Shown here one piece after another: positions 25,607 through 32,639 of a stretch of 32,720 nt of DNA (positions are counted from its first letter, which is position 1; every line of letters begins with the position of its first letter). The position numbers were made by a program, and so were the translations under genes. Source of the stretch: JAKSPM01 sp964450645 (lineage in GTDB: Bacteria > Bacillota > Clostridia > Oscillospirales > Oscillospiraceae); contig CAYVEB010000020.1 in the NCBI GenBank assembly GCA_964450645.1, forward strand, positions 1 to 32,720. Reading direction: 5' to 3'. The notes under the pieces are model-generated. The model did not search any database and had not been told where the DNA came from. It saw only the letters and a list, made by a program, of their open reading frames with translations.

Positions 25607-27247
25607 TCAATTTTTAAGCTGCTGGCCGATTTCGCCGTACCATTTTTGCCGGACGCACAGGGCGTCCAGCAGCGCGGCGCCGCCGTCAATGTGGTCGTAC
25701 TTCCCGATCTTTACAATGCGGCAGCGCTCATACTGCGAATCCACCTGCTTTGCCATATTGAGCAAATGGATTTTCAACAGGTCGTTGTCTCCGATTCGAA
25801 GAACTTCATCGTTGACCATGCCCTCCATCTCGTGAATGACCGGCGTCAAATTGGCCCCCTGGTACACATCGTCCATATGAAACCCGTATTGCCGCAGATC
25901 CTGCACCAGGTATTGGGCGGTATAGCGGTCGTAGCCGATCTTGAGCGGATAGATCTTGTATTTCTCCACAAGCTGGGTGAAGAATCGATAGCAGTCGTGG
26001 TAGTCCACAAAATTTTCCCCGCTGGGGATCAGCAGCCCTCGCTGGATGTATGCTTCATAGGGCAGGCCGTCCCGGTCTGTCGCCTCGGCGATCTTTTCCT
26101 TTGGAAGGAAAAACCTCGCGAACACATTTAGGATCCCGTCGCGCTCGATTACCGCCACGCAGGCCGTCAGATCGGTTGTCCGGGACAGATCGATTCCGCC
26201 GACACAATAGCTGTTTCTAAAATCCTCCAATTGCAACGCCGCGCCGGACGCCCGTTCCACCTTCCCGGCAGAAAGCCACGCCTGGGAGCTGTTTTGCTTG
26301 ACATTGCAGTATTTTGTCAGAAACTCCGCCCGTTTGGAGAGGCTCCCCTCGGCGACGGCAATCTCCTCCAGCAGATAATCCACCGAAACAGAAACGCCAA
26401 GATTGGGATTGCTCTTTTGCAGCTCGTTAATGTCGTTCCACTTTGCAGCGTCGTCGACCATGTACAAAAACGGCAGTAGCCGTGTCTCTCTGGAATCGCC
26501 CAGCAGGAACCGCGTGGAACGCTTGATCAGCTCATCGTAGATTCCCTCGTTGATGTATCCCGCCGTACTGATGGACAATACCAGCGGCTGCTTCCGCGCG
26601 CCCAGCGCGGATTTCAGGACCTCATATTGCTTTAGCCCCTGGTCTCCGGGCCAACTGCTGATTTCGTCGCAGATGGAAAGGTGCGGATTCAAACCGTCCG
26701 ACTTCTTGGCGTTGAACGCGATCTTTTTTACGCTGCTGTTGGTGGCCGCCACATACAGATCGCTCTTGCGGCGCTTTGTAATCGCCAGCAATTCCGGTTC
26801 CTGCTCCACCGTCTGCCAAAAGGCGGAATAGACGATATCCGCCTGATCCAATTTCGGCGCAACGCAAAACGTCTTGGCCCCGTATTCCCCGTCGCAGTAG
26901 GTACAGTACGCGATGATCGCCGCCGCGAACAGGCTCTTTCCGTTTTTCCGGCCGACAATAATCACGACTTCCCGGAACTGCCGCAGTCCCGACGCGTCCA
27001 CAATCCCAAAAATCACGGAAATTAACGCCTTTTGCCACAGCGCAAGCCGCAGCAAATCGTTCCGGCCTTCGCAATGGTGGCAAAAGCTCTCAATAAAGCG
27101 GATCGCACGGTTTGCTTTTTCCTGATCATAAAAGAAAAGCCCGCGTTCGAGTCCGTTTACGATGTATGTAAAAATCAGGCGGATCCAGCGTCCAACCGTT
27201 ACGTTTCCTTCTTGTATTGCCTGATAATATGCGAAAATATAGTTCAT
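25607..27247 (-). CDS. terminase large subunit
   Basis: A 546-residue packaging motor. The ATPase domain has Walker A GRKNGKS at 99-105 and Walker B LSICDE at 190-195 (Asp194, Glu195), followed by ISTAGYINEGIYDELI. The nuclease domain has GGIDLSRTTDLTACV near 350, GYDRYTAQYLVQDL near 440 and DGGAALLDALCVRQKWYGE at the end, with the acidic residues expected for the RNase-H-like site. ATG 27247 overlaps the small-subunit stop by ATGA, so the earlier opening of the frame is not used. It is an HK97/phage_terminase_1-type enzyme. Confidence 0.94.
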   Translation of the reverse strand: MNYIFAYYQAIQEGNVTVGRWIRLIFTYIVNGLERGLFFYDQEKANRAIRFIESFCHHCEGRNDLLRLALWQKALISVIFGIVDASGLRQFREVVIIVGRKNGKSLFAAAIIAYCTYCDGEYGAKTFCVAPKLDQADIVYSAFWQTVEQEPELLAITKRRKSDLYVAATNSSVKKIAFNAKKSDGLNPHLSICDEISSWPGDQGLKQYEVLKSALGARKQPLVLSISTAGYINEGIYDELIKRSTRFLLGDSRETRLLPFLYMVDDAAKWNDINELQKSNPNLGVSVSVDYLLEEIAVAEGSLSKRAEFLTKYCNVKQNSSQAWLSAGKVERASGAALQLEDFRNSYCVGGIDLSRTTDLTACVAVIERDGILNVFARFFLPKEKIAEATDRDGLPYEAYIQRGLLIPSGENFVDYHDCYRFFTQLVEKYKIYPLKIGYDRYTAQYLVQDLRQYGFHMDDVYQGANLTPVIHEMEGMVNDEVLRIGDNDLLKIHLLNMAKQVDSQYERCRIVKIGKYDHIDGGAALLDALCVRQKWYGEIGQQLKN

Positions 27248-27582
27248 TGTATAAATTCGCCCAGTTTGCCGCGCCGCTGTTCCGCCGGCACAACGTCCAA
27301 AAGCTGCTTTACAATGGACGTCAGGTTTTTGGACATACTCAGATAGACGTCCGCGTTGGCGGACTTTTTCCTGCCAAATTGGTTCTGACCGTTCTGATAT
27401 TCCTCCACCCATCCTTCCTCCCGCAATTTGATTTCCAGATCTTCCAATTCCACAGCCATAAAGGCGGCGCGGTCGATGAGCGGCAGAACGGTTTTGAGCT
27501 TATTTACATCCAGCGTGGAGAATATTTTCAAAAGCTCCGCTCTTTTTCGCCGGATGCGGTTTTCTTTCGTCCCTCTCGGCAC
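27244..27582 (-). CDS. terminase small subunit (P27-like)
   Basis: A 112-residue DNA-recognition subunit of the packaging enzyme. GTG 27582 is chosen because GGAAGGGGG lies 8 bases upstream and the product then starts in the usual way (MPRGTKENRIRRKRAELLKI). It continues KLKTVLPLIDRAAFMAVELEDLEIKL and MSKNLTSIVKQLLDVVPAE. The frame is open back to ATG 27681 with a Pro/Gly/Arg-rich prefix unlike the family, which I reject. Confidence 0.85.
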   Translation of the reverse strand: MPRGTKENRIRRKRAELLKIFSTLDVNKLKTVLPLIDRAAFMAVELEDLEIKLREEGWVEEYQNGQNQFGRKKSANADVYLSMSKNLTSIVKQLLDVVPAEQRRGKLGEFIQ

Positions 27583-27677
27583 GTACCACACCCCCTTCCT
27601 CAAAATGGGAGAGGAATTCCTACCACCTTGCCTCGGTTTCCCGGCCCCCGGTGGATTCGAGCGAATAGGGGGGCGTG
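27583..27677. other. HNH-TerS intergenic stretch, possible cos region
   Basis: These 95 bases lie between the HNH stop and the GTG of TerS and hold GC-rich runs such as CCCGGCCCCCGG. In cos phages with an HNH next to the terminase the packaging site is usually close by. No specific cos sequence can be recognised. Confidence 0.3.
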
Positions 27678-27983
27678 TCATTCGCCGGCCGGGGTAACGT
27701 GTCCGTCTTGATCCACCTTATAGCGCCTGTGCATTTTCCATTTCTTGTGCCGCTTCGCGTGGCACTCCCGGCACACCAGGCGCAGATTCTCCCAAGCTAA
27801 TGTAATCTGCGGACTATTTATATTCTCGGGCGTCAACTCGGTCATGTGGTGGACAATCTCTCCAGGCGTGTAAACTCCATTCTCCAAACAATCCTCGCAC
27901 AGTCCGCCACGGCTGGCAGCGTATCCGTCCCTTGCGGCTTTCCAGGCCGCACTGAAATAAAAGTTCTTCGCAAACGACCGCAT
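27678..27983 (-). CDS. phage HNH endonuclease (packaging-associated)
   Basis: A protein of about 101 residues from ATG 27983, beginning MRSFAKNFYFSAAWKAARDG as in phage HNH proteins. The nuclease motif is complete: GGLCEDCLENG, GEIVHHMTELTPENIN, and ENLRLVCRECHAKRH, with two CxxC pairs binding zinc and His-His plus the later Asn and His as active-site residues. HNH proteins adjacent to terminase are needed for cos cleavage in HK97-type phages. GAGG lies 5 bases upstream. ATG 28013, with GGAG upstream, is an alternative start adding ten residues. Confidence 0.88.
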   Translation of the reverse strand: MRSFAKNFYFSAAWKAARDGYAASRGGLCEDCLENGVYTPGEIVHHMTELTPENINSPQITLAWENLRLVCRECHAKRHKKWKMHRRYKVDQDGHVTPAGE

Positions 27984-28077
27984 AACTTCCTCGCAAACGT
28001 CGTGGGGGCGCATCGGATCTCCGGTGCGCCGCCACACAAAAAAAGGAGTGACACCGCGAGCAAACCCGCACCCGGTA

Positions 28078-28105
28078 TCTTTACTGTAGCATAAAAAAAG
28101 TGCAA
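28078..28105 (-). promoter_or_regulatory. weak candidate promoter before HNH-terminase
   Basis: On the minus strand TTGCAC (28100-28105), 16 bases including a seven-T run, then TAAAGA (28078-28083). The -10 matches only three positions, so a phage-specific factor may be needed. It lies after the small-RNA terminator and could start the packaging and structural operon. Confidence 0.3.
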
Positions 28106-28167
28106 TTTGGTGCAGACTTTTCATATGTTTTTCGTTCGTCAGAGCCGCGCGTAAATAAGCGTAAACA

Positions 28168-28328
28168 CAAAAACCACGGTGCAAACTGCACCGTGGCCAG
28201 TCTTAATATCTCGATAAAAAGCAGACAAGGGACTTTGGCCGGAGCGTCGCTCCCGGCATCTCTTTTGCCCGGTAAACCTTGGCGCATGAGGACGCACTTT
28301 TCACCTCAAAGTCCCTTTATCTTTTTCT
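28168..28328 (-). ncRNA. putative free-standing small RNA, about 160 nt, unknown class
   Basis: The unit has its own promoter (28335-28363) and ends in a perfect terminator (28169-28196). About ten bases after the predicted start comes one arm of an 11-bp perfect inverted repeat (28307-28317), closed by its partner at 28227-28237. Inside lie at least two hairpins: a 5-bp GUGCG/UGCGC stem near 28281-28297 and a bulged 8-bp GCCGG...CCGGC stem near 28239-28258. A U-rich single-stranded stretch follows, then the terminator stem. There is no open frame with a ribosome site. I recognise no tRNA, 6S, riboswitch, group I intron or other known class. It lies between a toxin-like nuclease gene and the HNH-terminase cluster, so packaging, regulation or antitoxin roles are all possible. 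Confidence 0.6.
28169..28196 (-). terminator. intrinsic terminator of the small RNA
   Basis: A perfect 10-bp stem CCACGGTGCA/TGCACCGTGG (28174-28183 with 28187-28196), 3-base loop, followed on the minus strand by TTTTTG. It is the strongest terminator in the prophage part. Confidence 0.9.
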
Positions 28329-28334
28329 ATGCAC

Positions 28335-28363
28335 AGTATACTCTAATTATTCCCGTTTGTAAA
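28335..28363 (-). promoter_or_regulatory. sigma-A promoter of the small RNA
   Basis: On the minus strand TTTACA (28358-28363), 17 bases, TATACT (28335-28340). It overlaps the last codons of the nuclease gene. Predicted start near 28328, just before the paired region. Confidence 0.75.
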
Positions 28364-28706
28364 GTATTTTTTTATTTTTCAGTGTTTTTTGCCATGTTGC
28401 ATCTCCAATCATCCAGAATGAAAGGACGGAATTCTTGTAGCCTTTCGGATCGCCCGCAACCTTTAACCGCAGCACAAGCTTAAACTTCTCCTTGCTGAAC
28501 TGCACTTCCTTTAAAACGATCGCTGTATTCTGCTTATTCGCCTCGATAATATAGTCCGGCCGCGCAATCATTTCCGGAATATAGTCACAAAACCGCTCGT
28601 AATCGTTTGGATGCCGGTCCTTGATATGCTGAACACGCTCTTCCGTTAAAACTACTTCATCCGACTGAATGTCTGGCGTAACACAGCGATATTTTTCGAC
28701 GTCCAT
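28347..28706 (-). CDS. PBECR-type nuclease (phage barnase/EndoU/colicin E5/RelE-like)
   Basis: A 119-residue protein with a toxin-like RNase fold of the PBECR kind, found in phages and mobile elements. Visible: EERVQHIKDRHPNDYERF with Arg24, His27, Arg31 and His32 as candidate catalytic residues, then DYIPEMIARPDYIIE, FKLVLRLKV and the strand-loop KNSVLSFWMIG. ATG 28706 directly follows GGGAGA, a tight spacing; an earlier start is possible but would run through the -10 region of its promoter. It has its own strong promoter and no protein antitoxin next to it: the upstream gene looks like a transcription regulator and downstream is the small RNA. The target RNA is unknown. Confidence 0.65.
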   Translation of the reverse strand: MDVEKYRCVTPDIQSDEVVLTEERVQHIKDRHPNDYERFCDYIPEMIARPDYIIEANKQNTAIVLKEVQFSKEKFKLVLRLKVAGDPKGYKNSVLSFWMIGDATWQKTLKNKKILYKRE

Positions 28707-28755
28707 TCTCCCGACCCAAATCACGCTGCAACACCACCCCGCACTTTCTGGGAAT

Positions 28756-28783
28756 ATTATAGCATATTTTGTCCGCTTTGCAA
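28756..28783 (-). promoter_or_regulatory. sigma-A promoter of the PBECR nuclease
   Basis: On the minus strand TTGCAA (28778-28783), 16 bases, then TGCTATAAT with a perfect -10 (28756-28761) and extended TG. It makes the nuclease independent of the genes upstream and could be used in the lysogen. Confidence 0.82.
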
Positions 28784-28795
28784 CGAAAACTTGTT

Positions 28796-29218
28796 TCAAT
28801 CTTTTGTACGGATGGTATCAAAATTTGTAAGCCTTTGCCATGTTTCCGGCAAAGCAAGTAATTGCTCCAGGCCATGTTGATAATAAGTAAAGCAAGCGCG
28901 CCGGGATAGATGCACGATGCTTGCGATATGGTCCCACGACTTGCCATCGACATGGCGCAGCTCCAGGATATTCCGCTCCATGGAATCGGCGGGAAGCAAG
29001 GCCAACAGCTCCACTACGGCCAAGGCGGACGCGGCTTCCGCTTCCAGCTGCGCTTGTATCTGCCGATCGATCTGTTCAGCGCCCGCCCCGCCCCGGATCA
29101 GCTCTCGGCGCAGCGAATGCCGCCTGTCCTTTAGGATCCGCTGCCGCTGCCGCGCCCGCCGGTACTGCCATAGATATTGCTTGAGTAGCCCCCGCGCTTC
29201 TATGTCCTCTTGCCGCAT
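28796..29218 (-). CDS. sigma-70 region 4-like phage regulator (DUF1492/ArpU-like)
   Basis: A 140-residue protein. Residues 1-80 are strongly helical and basic (QYRRARQRQRILKDRRHSL), then an Ala/Leu-rich helix. The C-terminal part, MERNILELRHVDGKSWDHIA followed by SIVHLSRRACFTYYQHGLEQLL, is a sigma region 4-type helix-turn-helix. Such proteins stand just upstream of the terminase in many Gram-positive phages and turn on late genes. ATG 29218 is 9 bases after GGAGG; the GTG at 29227 touches that site and is rejected. It follows the LRR gene by 18 bases. Confidence 0.75.
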   Translation of the reverse strand: MRQEDIEARGLLKQYLWQYRRARQRQRILKDRRHSLRRELIRGGAGAEQIDRQIQAQLEAEAASALAVVELLALLPADSMERNILELRHVDGKSWDHIASIVHLSRRACFTYYQHGLEQLLALPETWQRLTNFDTIRTKD

Positions 29219-29236
29219 TTGCCCCACCCTCCGATC

Positions 29237-30613
29237 TCATGCTTTTGTCGCGCCGTAGTGAATCATTGCGTTCTCCGCGCCCCAGGGCGCGCCCTCCACG
29301 GCTCCTTCCCCCCACGGACAGTTAATCTCTTTTAGGTTCAGGCAGTCCAAAAAGGCGTCCTGGGCCAGGTATTCCAGCGTAGAATGGAAGGTCACGCTTT
29401 GCAGCCCCATACAGTGAAAGAACGCGCCCTCGCCTACGTATTCCACGTTTTCCCCCAGCGTGATCGTCTTCAACCCCGTACAGCCAAACGCGAACGCGCC
29501 AATTGTCCGCACACTTCGCGGCAGCGCCTGCAATTCTAGGCCCAGGCAGTCGTAAAACGCGTCTGTCCGGATTTTCTCAATTCCCTCCCCAAGTGGCAGC
29601 GTATCTACTCGCCCGCTTGCCAGTCTGGCGGCTTCCTCCGCCGTCATGCCTTGTTTTCCGTAGCCCTTTTCACACAGCAGATTTAAAAAATGATCCAGAT
29701 CGCTGACCGGCTCCGGGAGTTCCGCCTCCGTATTGCCGCACAGGTAACGCAGATAGCGATCCGCCCGGGAAACTGGCTTCGGCAACGCGCCGCTTTCCCG
29801 GCCAATTCGGGCGCTTACACAGGGCAGACTATATCGGTTTTTGTCGTAGGACAGACTATATCCATTCGCATTGCGCCACTGGAGCCACCAGTCGTGCATC
29901 ATGTAGGCGTCAAAATCAAATGTCCGCTGCTCCGACGCGCGGCCCAGGTAGTGGATCGTTGCGCTCTCGGCGCCCCAAGGCGCGCCTTCTACGTCCCCTT
30001 CCTCCCATGGACAGTAAATATCCTGGAGCGCGGGGCACTCGCTGAAGACGTCCTCCCATATCCAGTACGGCCATGAGCGGAATGTCACGGTTACCAGGCT
30101 CTTGCAGCCGTAAAACGCCTGCGCCGAGAGATAGGCCAGATTCTCCCCCAACGTAAGCTGCCGAATACTCTCGCACGCGGAGAACGCGCCAACCCAGATC
30201 ACCTCGCACTGTTCCGGCAGCTTGTCCAGCACCAGGCGCTTGCAGCGGGCAAACGCCTCGTCATGGATGATCCGGACGGAATCCGGGAGCGTGATGTGTT
30301 CCAGGTTTTCGCACTCGTAAAAGGCGCCAGAGCGGATCTCCTCCACGCCTTCCTGAATCTGAATTGTCCGGATGCTGCCGTCCGCCAACGCACCGAGCTG
30401 CGCCTGGGAAAGGCTTCCAGCGCCATAGCCCTGCGTACAAAGGGCGTGCAGGAAATGGTCAAGCCTGCTGACAGGCGCAGGGAGACTAATGGTGTTGTCT
30501 CCGCACAGGAAACTCAGATACTGTTCCGCCCGGGAGATCGGGACGGGTACGGGGCCGTCATAATTGCCCAGCCATTTCGCGAGGTACTGTTCAAGCCTTG
30601 TATCCGCAATCAT
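29237..30613 (-). CDS. leucine-rich repeat protein (BspA/LRR_5 type), internally duplicated
   Basis: A 458-residue protein made of two similar halves. Each has a helical start (SRAEQYLSFLCGDNTISLP near 26-44; SRADRYLRYLCGNTEAELP near 283-301), a helix with DHFLHALC/DHFLNLLC, then BspA-like LRR units (VEEIRSGAFYECENLEHITLP; IEKIRTDAFYDCLGL), and ends with CPW.EG.VEGAPWGAE (near 201 and 430). There is no signal peptide or membrane segment. Similar LRR proteins of gut phages and commensals bind surfaces; as a virion part it could recognise host receptors, but here it is between early genes and a regulator, not in the tail cluster. It starts by ATGA overlap with the previous gene. Confidence 0.82.
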   Translation of the reverse strand: MIADTRLEQYLAKWLGNYDGPVPVPISRAEQYLSFLCGDNTISLPAPVSRLDHFLHALCTQGYGAGSLSQAQLGALADGSIRTIQIQEGVEEIRSGAFYECENLEHITLPDSVRIIHDEAFARCKRLVLDKLPEQCEVIWVGAFSACESIRQLTLGENLAYLSAQAFYGCKSLVTVTFRSWPYWIWEDVFSECPALQDIYCPWEEGDVEGAPWGAESATIHYLGRASEQRTFDFDAYMMHDWWLQWRNANGYSLSYDKNRYSLPCVSARIGRESGALPKPVSRADRYLRYLCGNTEAELPEPVSDLDHFLNLLCEKGYGKQGMTAEEAARLASGRVDTLPLGEGIEKIRTDAFYDCLGLELQALPRSVRTIGAFAFGCTGLKTITLGENVEYVGEGAFFHCMGLQSVTFHSTLEYLAQDAFLDCLNLKEINCPWGEGAVEGAPWGAENAMIHYGATKA

Positions 30614-31245
30614 AGCCGTCCCTCCATCTGCCGGGGATCCTCCAGGGACGGATCTTCCGGAATCTCCGTTTCAACGTCCCGCGTAGTAATCTGGTCCGCC
30701 TCCTGCACAAGTAATTGTACGTACTCCTTTGCCTCTGTTTCTTTCTCAAGGGCGTCCATATCCAGATCCAACGTCTGCGCGGCCGACCGGGCGTTTCCCC
30801 GGATTTCCTGCTGAATTCTCCGGATTGCCGCCTTCGGCATAGAGAGCATGGCCGAACGCAGCTCTACCGTCATGCGCTCTTCAAATTGCGACCTGCGCGC
30901 CATACCGGCCGCGTCCGCGAATAAGTTCTGGCCGTCAAAGAGCCTGTCAAAATCATTCCAGGCGCCAAGGGCTTGGGCAAGCGCGTCCTTGTATTCGCGA
31001 TCCATGGCAGCTGCTTCCTCGTCGTCTTTGCCGATGTAGAATGCGTATTGTTTGCTGGCCGGAACATCCCCGTACAGCGCCCGGTACAATCGGAACTGCC
31101 GGGCATTGTCTTTCATCATAAACGCGGCGATCAACCTAAAGAAGGTTGTAATGACCTTCTCTTCCCGACTATTGTACAGCACCGGCCCGCTGAGCGCGCC
31201 GCACCGCATACTGCTGCGCTTAATATGTTTTTTGACTTTTTTCAT
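30610..31245 (-). CDS. hypothetical phage protein, 211 aa
   Basis: I do not recognise a family. ATG 31245 follows AAGGAGG by 6 bases; the product starts MKKVKKHIKRSSMRCG. The middle (KVITTFFRLIAAFMMKDNARQ) is helical, and residues about 65-200 are rich in charged helices, such as MARRSQFEERMTVELRSAM and DALEKETEAKEYVQLLVQEA. The tail is acidic and Pro-rich (EIPEDPSLEDPRQ). There is no signal peptide. It overlaps the start of the LRR gene, so the two are co-translated and may act together. Confidence 0.7.
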   Translation of the reverse strand: MKKVKKHIKRSSMRCGALSGPVLYNSREEKVITTFFRLIAAFMMKDNARQFRLYRALYGDVPASKQYAFYIGKDDEEAAAMDREYKDALAQALGAWNDFDRLFDGQNLFADAAGMARRSQFEERMTVELRSAMLSMPKAAIRRIQQEIRGNARSAAQTLDLDMDALEKETEAKEYVQLLVQEADQITTRDVETEIPEDPSLEDPRQMEGRL

Positions 31246-31411
31246 ATGTATCCTCCTTGACATTGGCGGATTCAATCCTGCACCTCGTTCCATAACGCCG
31301 TTTGCCGCAGTTGTCACAGGTGTTTTTCTTCATACCATACAACTCTGTCACCCGGTAGTGCTCTTTCAGCAATGCAATGCACTGGCCGCATAAAATTGCT
31401 TTTTTAACCAT
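31220..31411 (-). CDS. small zinc-binding phage protein
   Basis: A 63-residue protein with two metal-binding pairs: CGQC near residue 8 and CDNCGKRRYGTRC near 32. This layout is common in small genes of Clostridia phages, with no defined role. ATG 31411 has AAGGA upstream at a long distance, so translation may depend on coupling with the micro-frame just before it. It overlaps the start of the next gene. Confidence 0.65.
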   Translation of the reverse strand: MVKKAILCGQCIALLKEHYRVTELYGMKKNTCDNCGKRRYGTRCRIESANVKEDTYEKSQKTY

Positions 31412-31412
31412 C

Positions 31413-31454
31413 CTATAGTAGTTCCTTATTCAGATCTTTTACCGTCGCTGCCAT
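31413..31454 (-). other. 13-codon micro-frame between two phage genes
   Basis: ATG 31454 to TAG 31413 encodes MAATVKDLNKELL. It begins 2 bases after the upstream stop and ends one base before the next ATG, so it could pass ribosomes on. Its ribosome site is weak and it may be chance. Confidence 0.2.
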
Positions 31455-31456
31455 TT

Positions 31457-31717
31457 TCACTCATCTGCCAACTTCTCCACGAGCTTTTTCACGCCTTTCT
31501 TGCCGATGTAGCTTGCCGCCTGCGGGATGCAGCTCTCAATGATTTCGTCCGCATGGTCTTTGAGTACCGCATTCACGCCCTCTTTGAGTATTCGCCGGTA
31601 TGTACTCATGTCAGGGGTATAGCGGTTGGTGAAAATGCATTCCGCAATTCGTTGTGTCAGCAGTGAACAAACTTCCTGCCGAATATCCTCGTCCGGGATT
31701 TCAATGGTTATTTTCAT
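31457..31717 (-). CDS. hypothetical phage protein, 86 aa
   Basis: The family is not recognised. The start MKITIEIPDEDIRQEVCSLL is beta then helical; the rest is helical (STYRRILKEGVNAVLKDHADEI) and ends KKGVKKLVEKLADE. It overlaps the 3' end of the zinc-ribbon gene by 17 bases, in a tightly packed row of small early or middle genes. Confidence 0.65.
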   Translation of the reverse strand: MKITIEIPDEDIRQEVCSLLTQRIAECIFTNRYTPDMSTYRRILKEGVNAVLKDHADEIIESCIPQAASYIGKKGVKKLVEKLADE

Positions 31718-31904
31718 TCCCTGCCTCCTGTCTTTCTTCGCTCCATGATTCCTGCGCGGCTTCCCGCTGCACTTGCCTGTACTTCGCCGTACACCACGGG
31801 CAGAGGTAGTCGCCGAATGGTATTTCCAGCCCCGCGCTTACGTTCCACCTGCGCCCGCAATCTTTGCAAATCTCGTATCGCGGCGGAACCTCCCCGCGCC
31901 TCAT
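31701..31904 (-). CDS. small zinc-ribbon phage protein
   Basis: A 67-residue protein with CKDCGRRW near residue 13 and YLCPWCTAKY near 33, giving a four-cysteine zinc ribbon, and a charged tail ending EERQEAGNENNH. Its first codons overlap the stop of the DUF551 gene by ATGA. Function unknown; it might bind nucleic acid. Confidence 0.65.
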   Translation of the reverse strand: MRRGEVPPRYEICKDCGRRWNVSAGLEIPFGDYLCPWCTAKYRQVQREAAQESWSEERQEAGNENNH

Positions 31905-32167
31905 GTTTCATCAGCAGGCGGGTCTGGCAGAGGCATCCAGTGGGTGACTTCATAATCGTCGGCAACAGCGATATAGCCGTCCTCTGTACACCATTCCCAA
32001 TATGACAATTCCGGGGATTCAATGTCAGCGGTATTCAACAGCCCTTGGCACGAAAACGCTTTTGTAATCCATCTGCTACTATCGCTGTCCGGCTTTAATT
32101 TAACCGCAATAATCACTTCATCTCCTGTGTTTGGCAGCCTGTCCTTTACACTTATCCAGTTATCCAT
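31901..32167 (-). CDS. DUF551 domain phage protein
   Basis: An 88-residue protein with the DUF551 ends: MDNWISVKDRLPNTGDEVII at the start and YEVTHWMPLPDPP at the end. DUF551 proteins are common in phage early regions; their biochemical role is unknown. ATG 32167 is 6 bases after GGAAGGAGG; the in-frame ATG at 32173 touches the ribosome site. Confidence 0.82.
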   Translation of the reverse strand: MDNWISVKDRLPNTGDEVIIAVKLKPDSDSSRWITKAFSCQGLLNTADIESPELSYWEWCTEDGYIAVADDYEVTHWMPLPDPPADET

Positions 32168-32639
32168 CTTCATCCTCCTTCCGGAAGTGCGCTTTCTCCA
32201 ATTCTTCCAGCCCGTACATACGTCTTAAAGCGTCGTTTCTCCGTTTCTTATTAGCCGCGTTTCTTCCCAAAAACTTGTAATCTGAGCAAAAAGGTATTCC
32301 TATGCGTAGCAGATTGTCCTCTGCCAGTTGTATTCCGCCCCTGATGGAATCCAAATCGTAGTGGGAATAAGGCGGGTCGTTTTCATATTCTGCGTCAATC
32401 CACGCCACGCCGAACTCCCCATTCAGCGTTAATTGATTTTCTGTCTCCGCTACATGGGCGTAGCAAGTCACCTCGTATTCACTCAGGAAAGTAGCCTTAT
32501 AAACTCTGTAATCTATCGTTCCATACTCAAACTTCCTGCTATCCCATTTCCACGCATTAGAGGTGAATGTATGGAAAAAATCTGCTTTTTTGTGCCTGCC
32601 GTACGTCTTTGCGCCCTCCTTTATGCCGTCTCGTAGCAC
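32160..32639 (-). CDS. hypothetical phage protein, 159 aa
   Basis: I do not recognise it. GTG 32639 is preceded by AGGAAG at 7-8 bases and gives MLRDGIKEGAKTYGRHKKAD. The middle is beta-rich with many aromatic residues (KFEYGTIDYRVYKATFLSEYE); the end is basic, helical and then acidic (RRMYGLEELEKAHFRKEDEDG). There are no ATG codons before residue 140, so GTG is the only credible start. It overlaps the upstream partial gene by 19 bases. Confidence 0.6.
   Translation of the reverse strand: MLRDGIKEGAKTYGRHKKADFFHTFTSNAWKWDSRKFEYGTIDYRVYKATFLSEYEVTCYAHVAETENQLTLNGEFGVAWIDAEYENDPPYSHYDLDSIRGGIQLAEDNLLRIGIPFCSDYKFLGRNAANKKRRNDALRRMYGLEELEKAHFRKEDEDG

Noticed and set aside
28014..28184. Extension of the HNH protein to 168 residues
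   Set aside because: The first part (MHRGFCVYAYLRAALTNEKH) is unlike the family and would cross the candidate promoter; starts at 27983 or 28013 have ribosome sites.
28227..28317. Inverted repeat as an insertion-sequence or retron signature
   Set aside because: No transposase or reverse transcriptase lies nearby, and the promoter and terminator placement is better explained by a small RNA.
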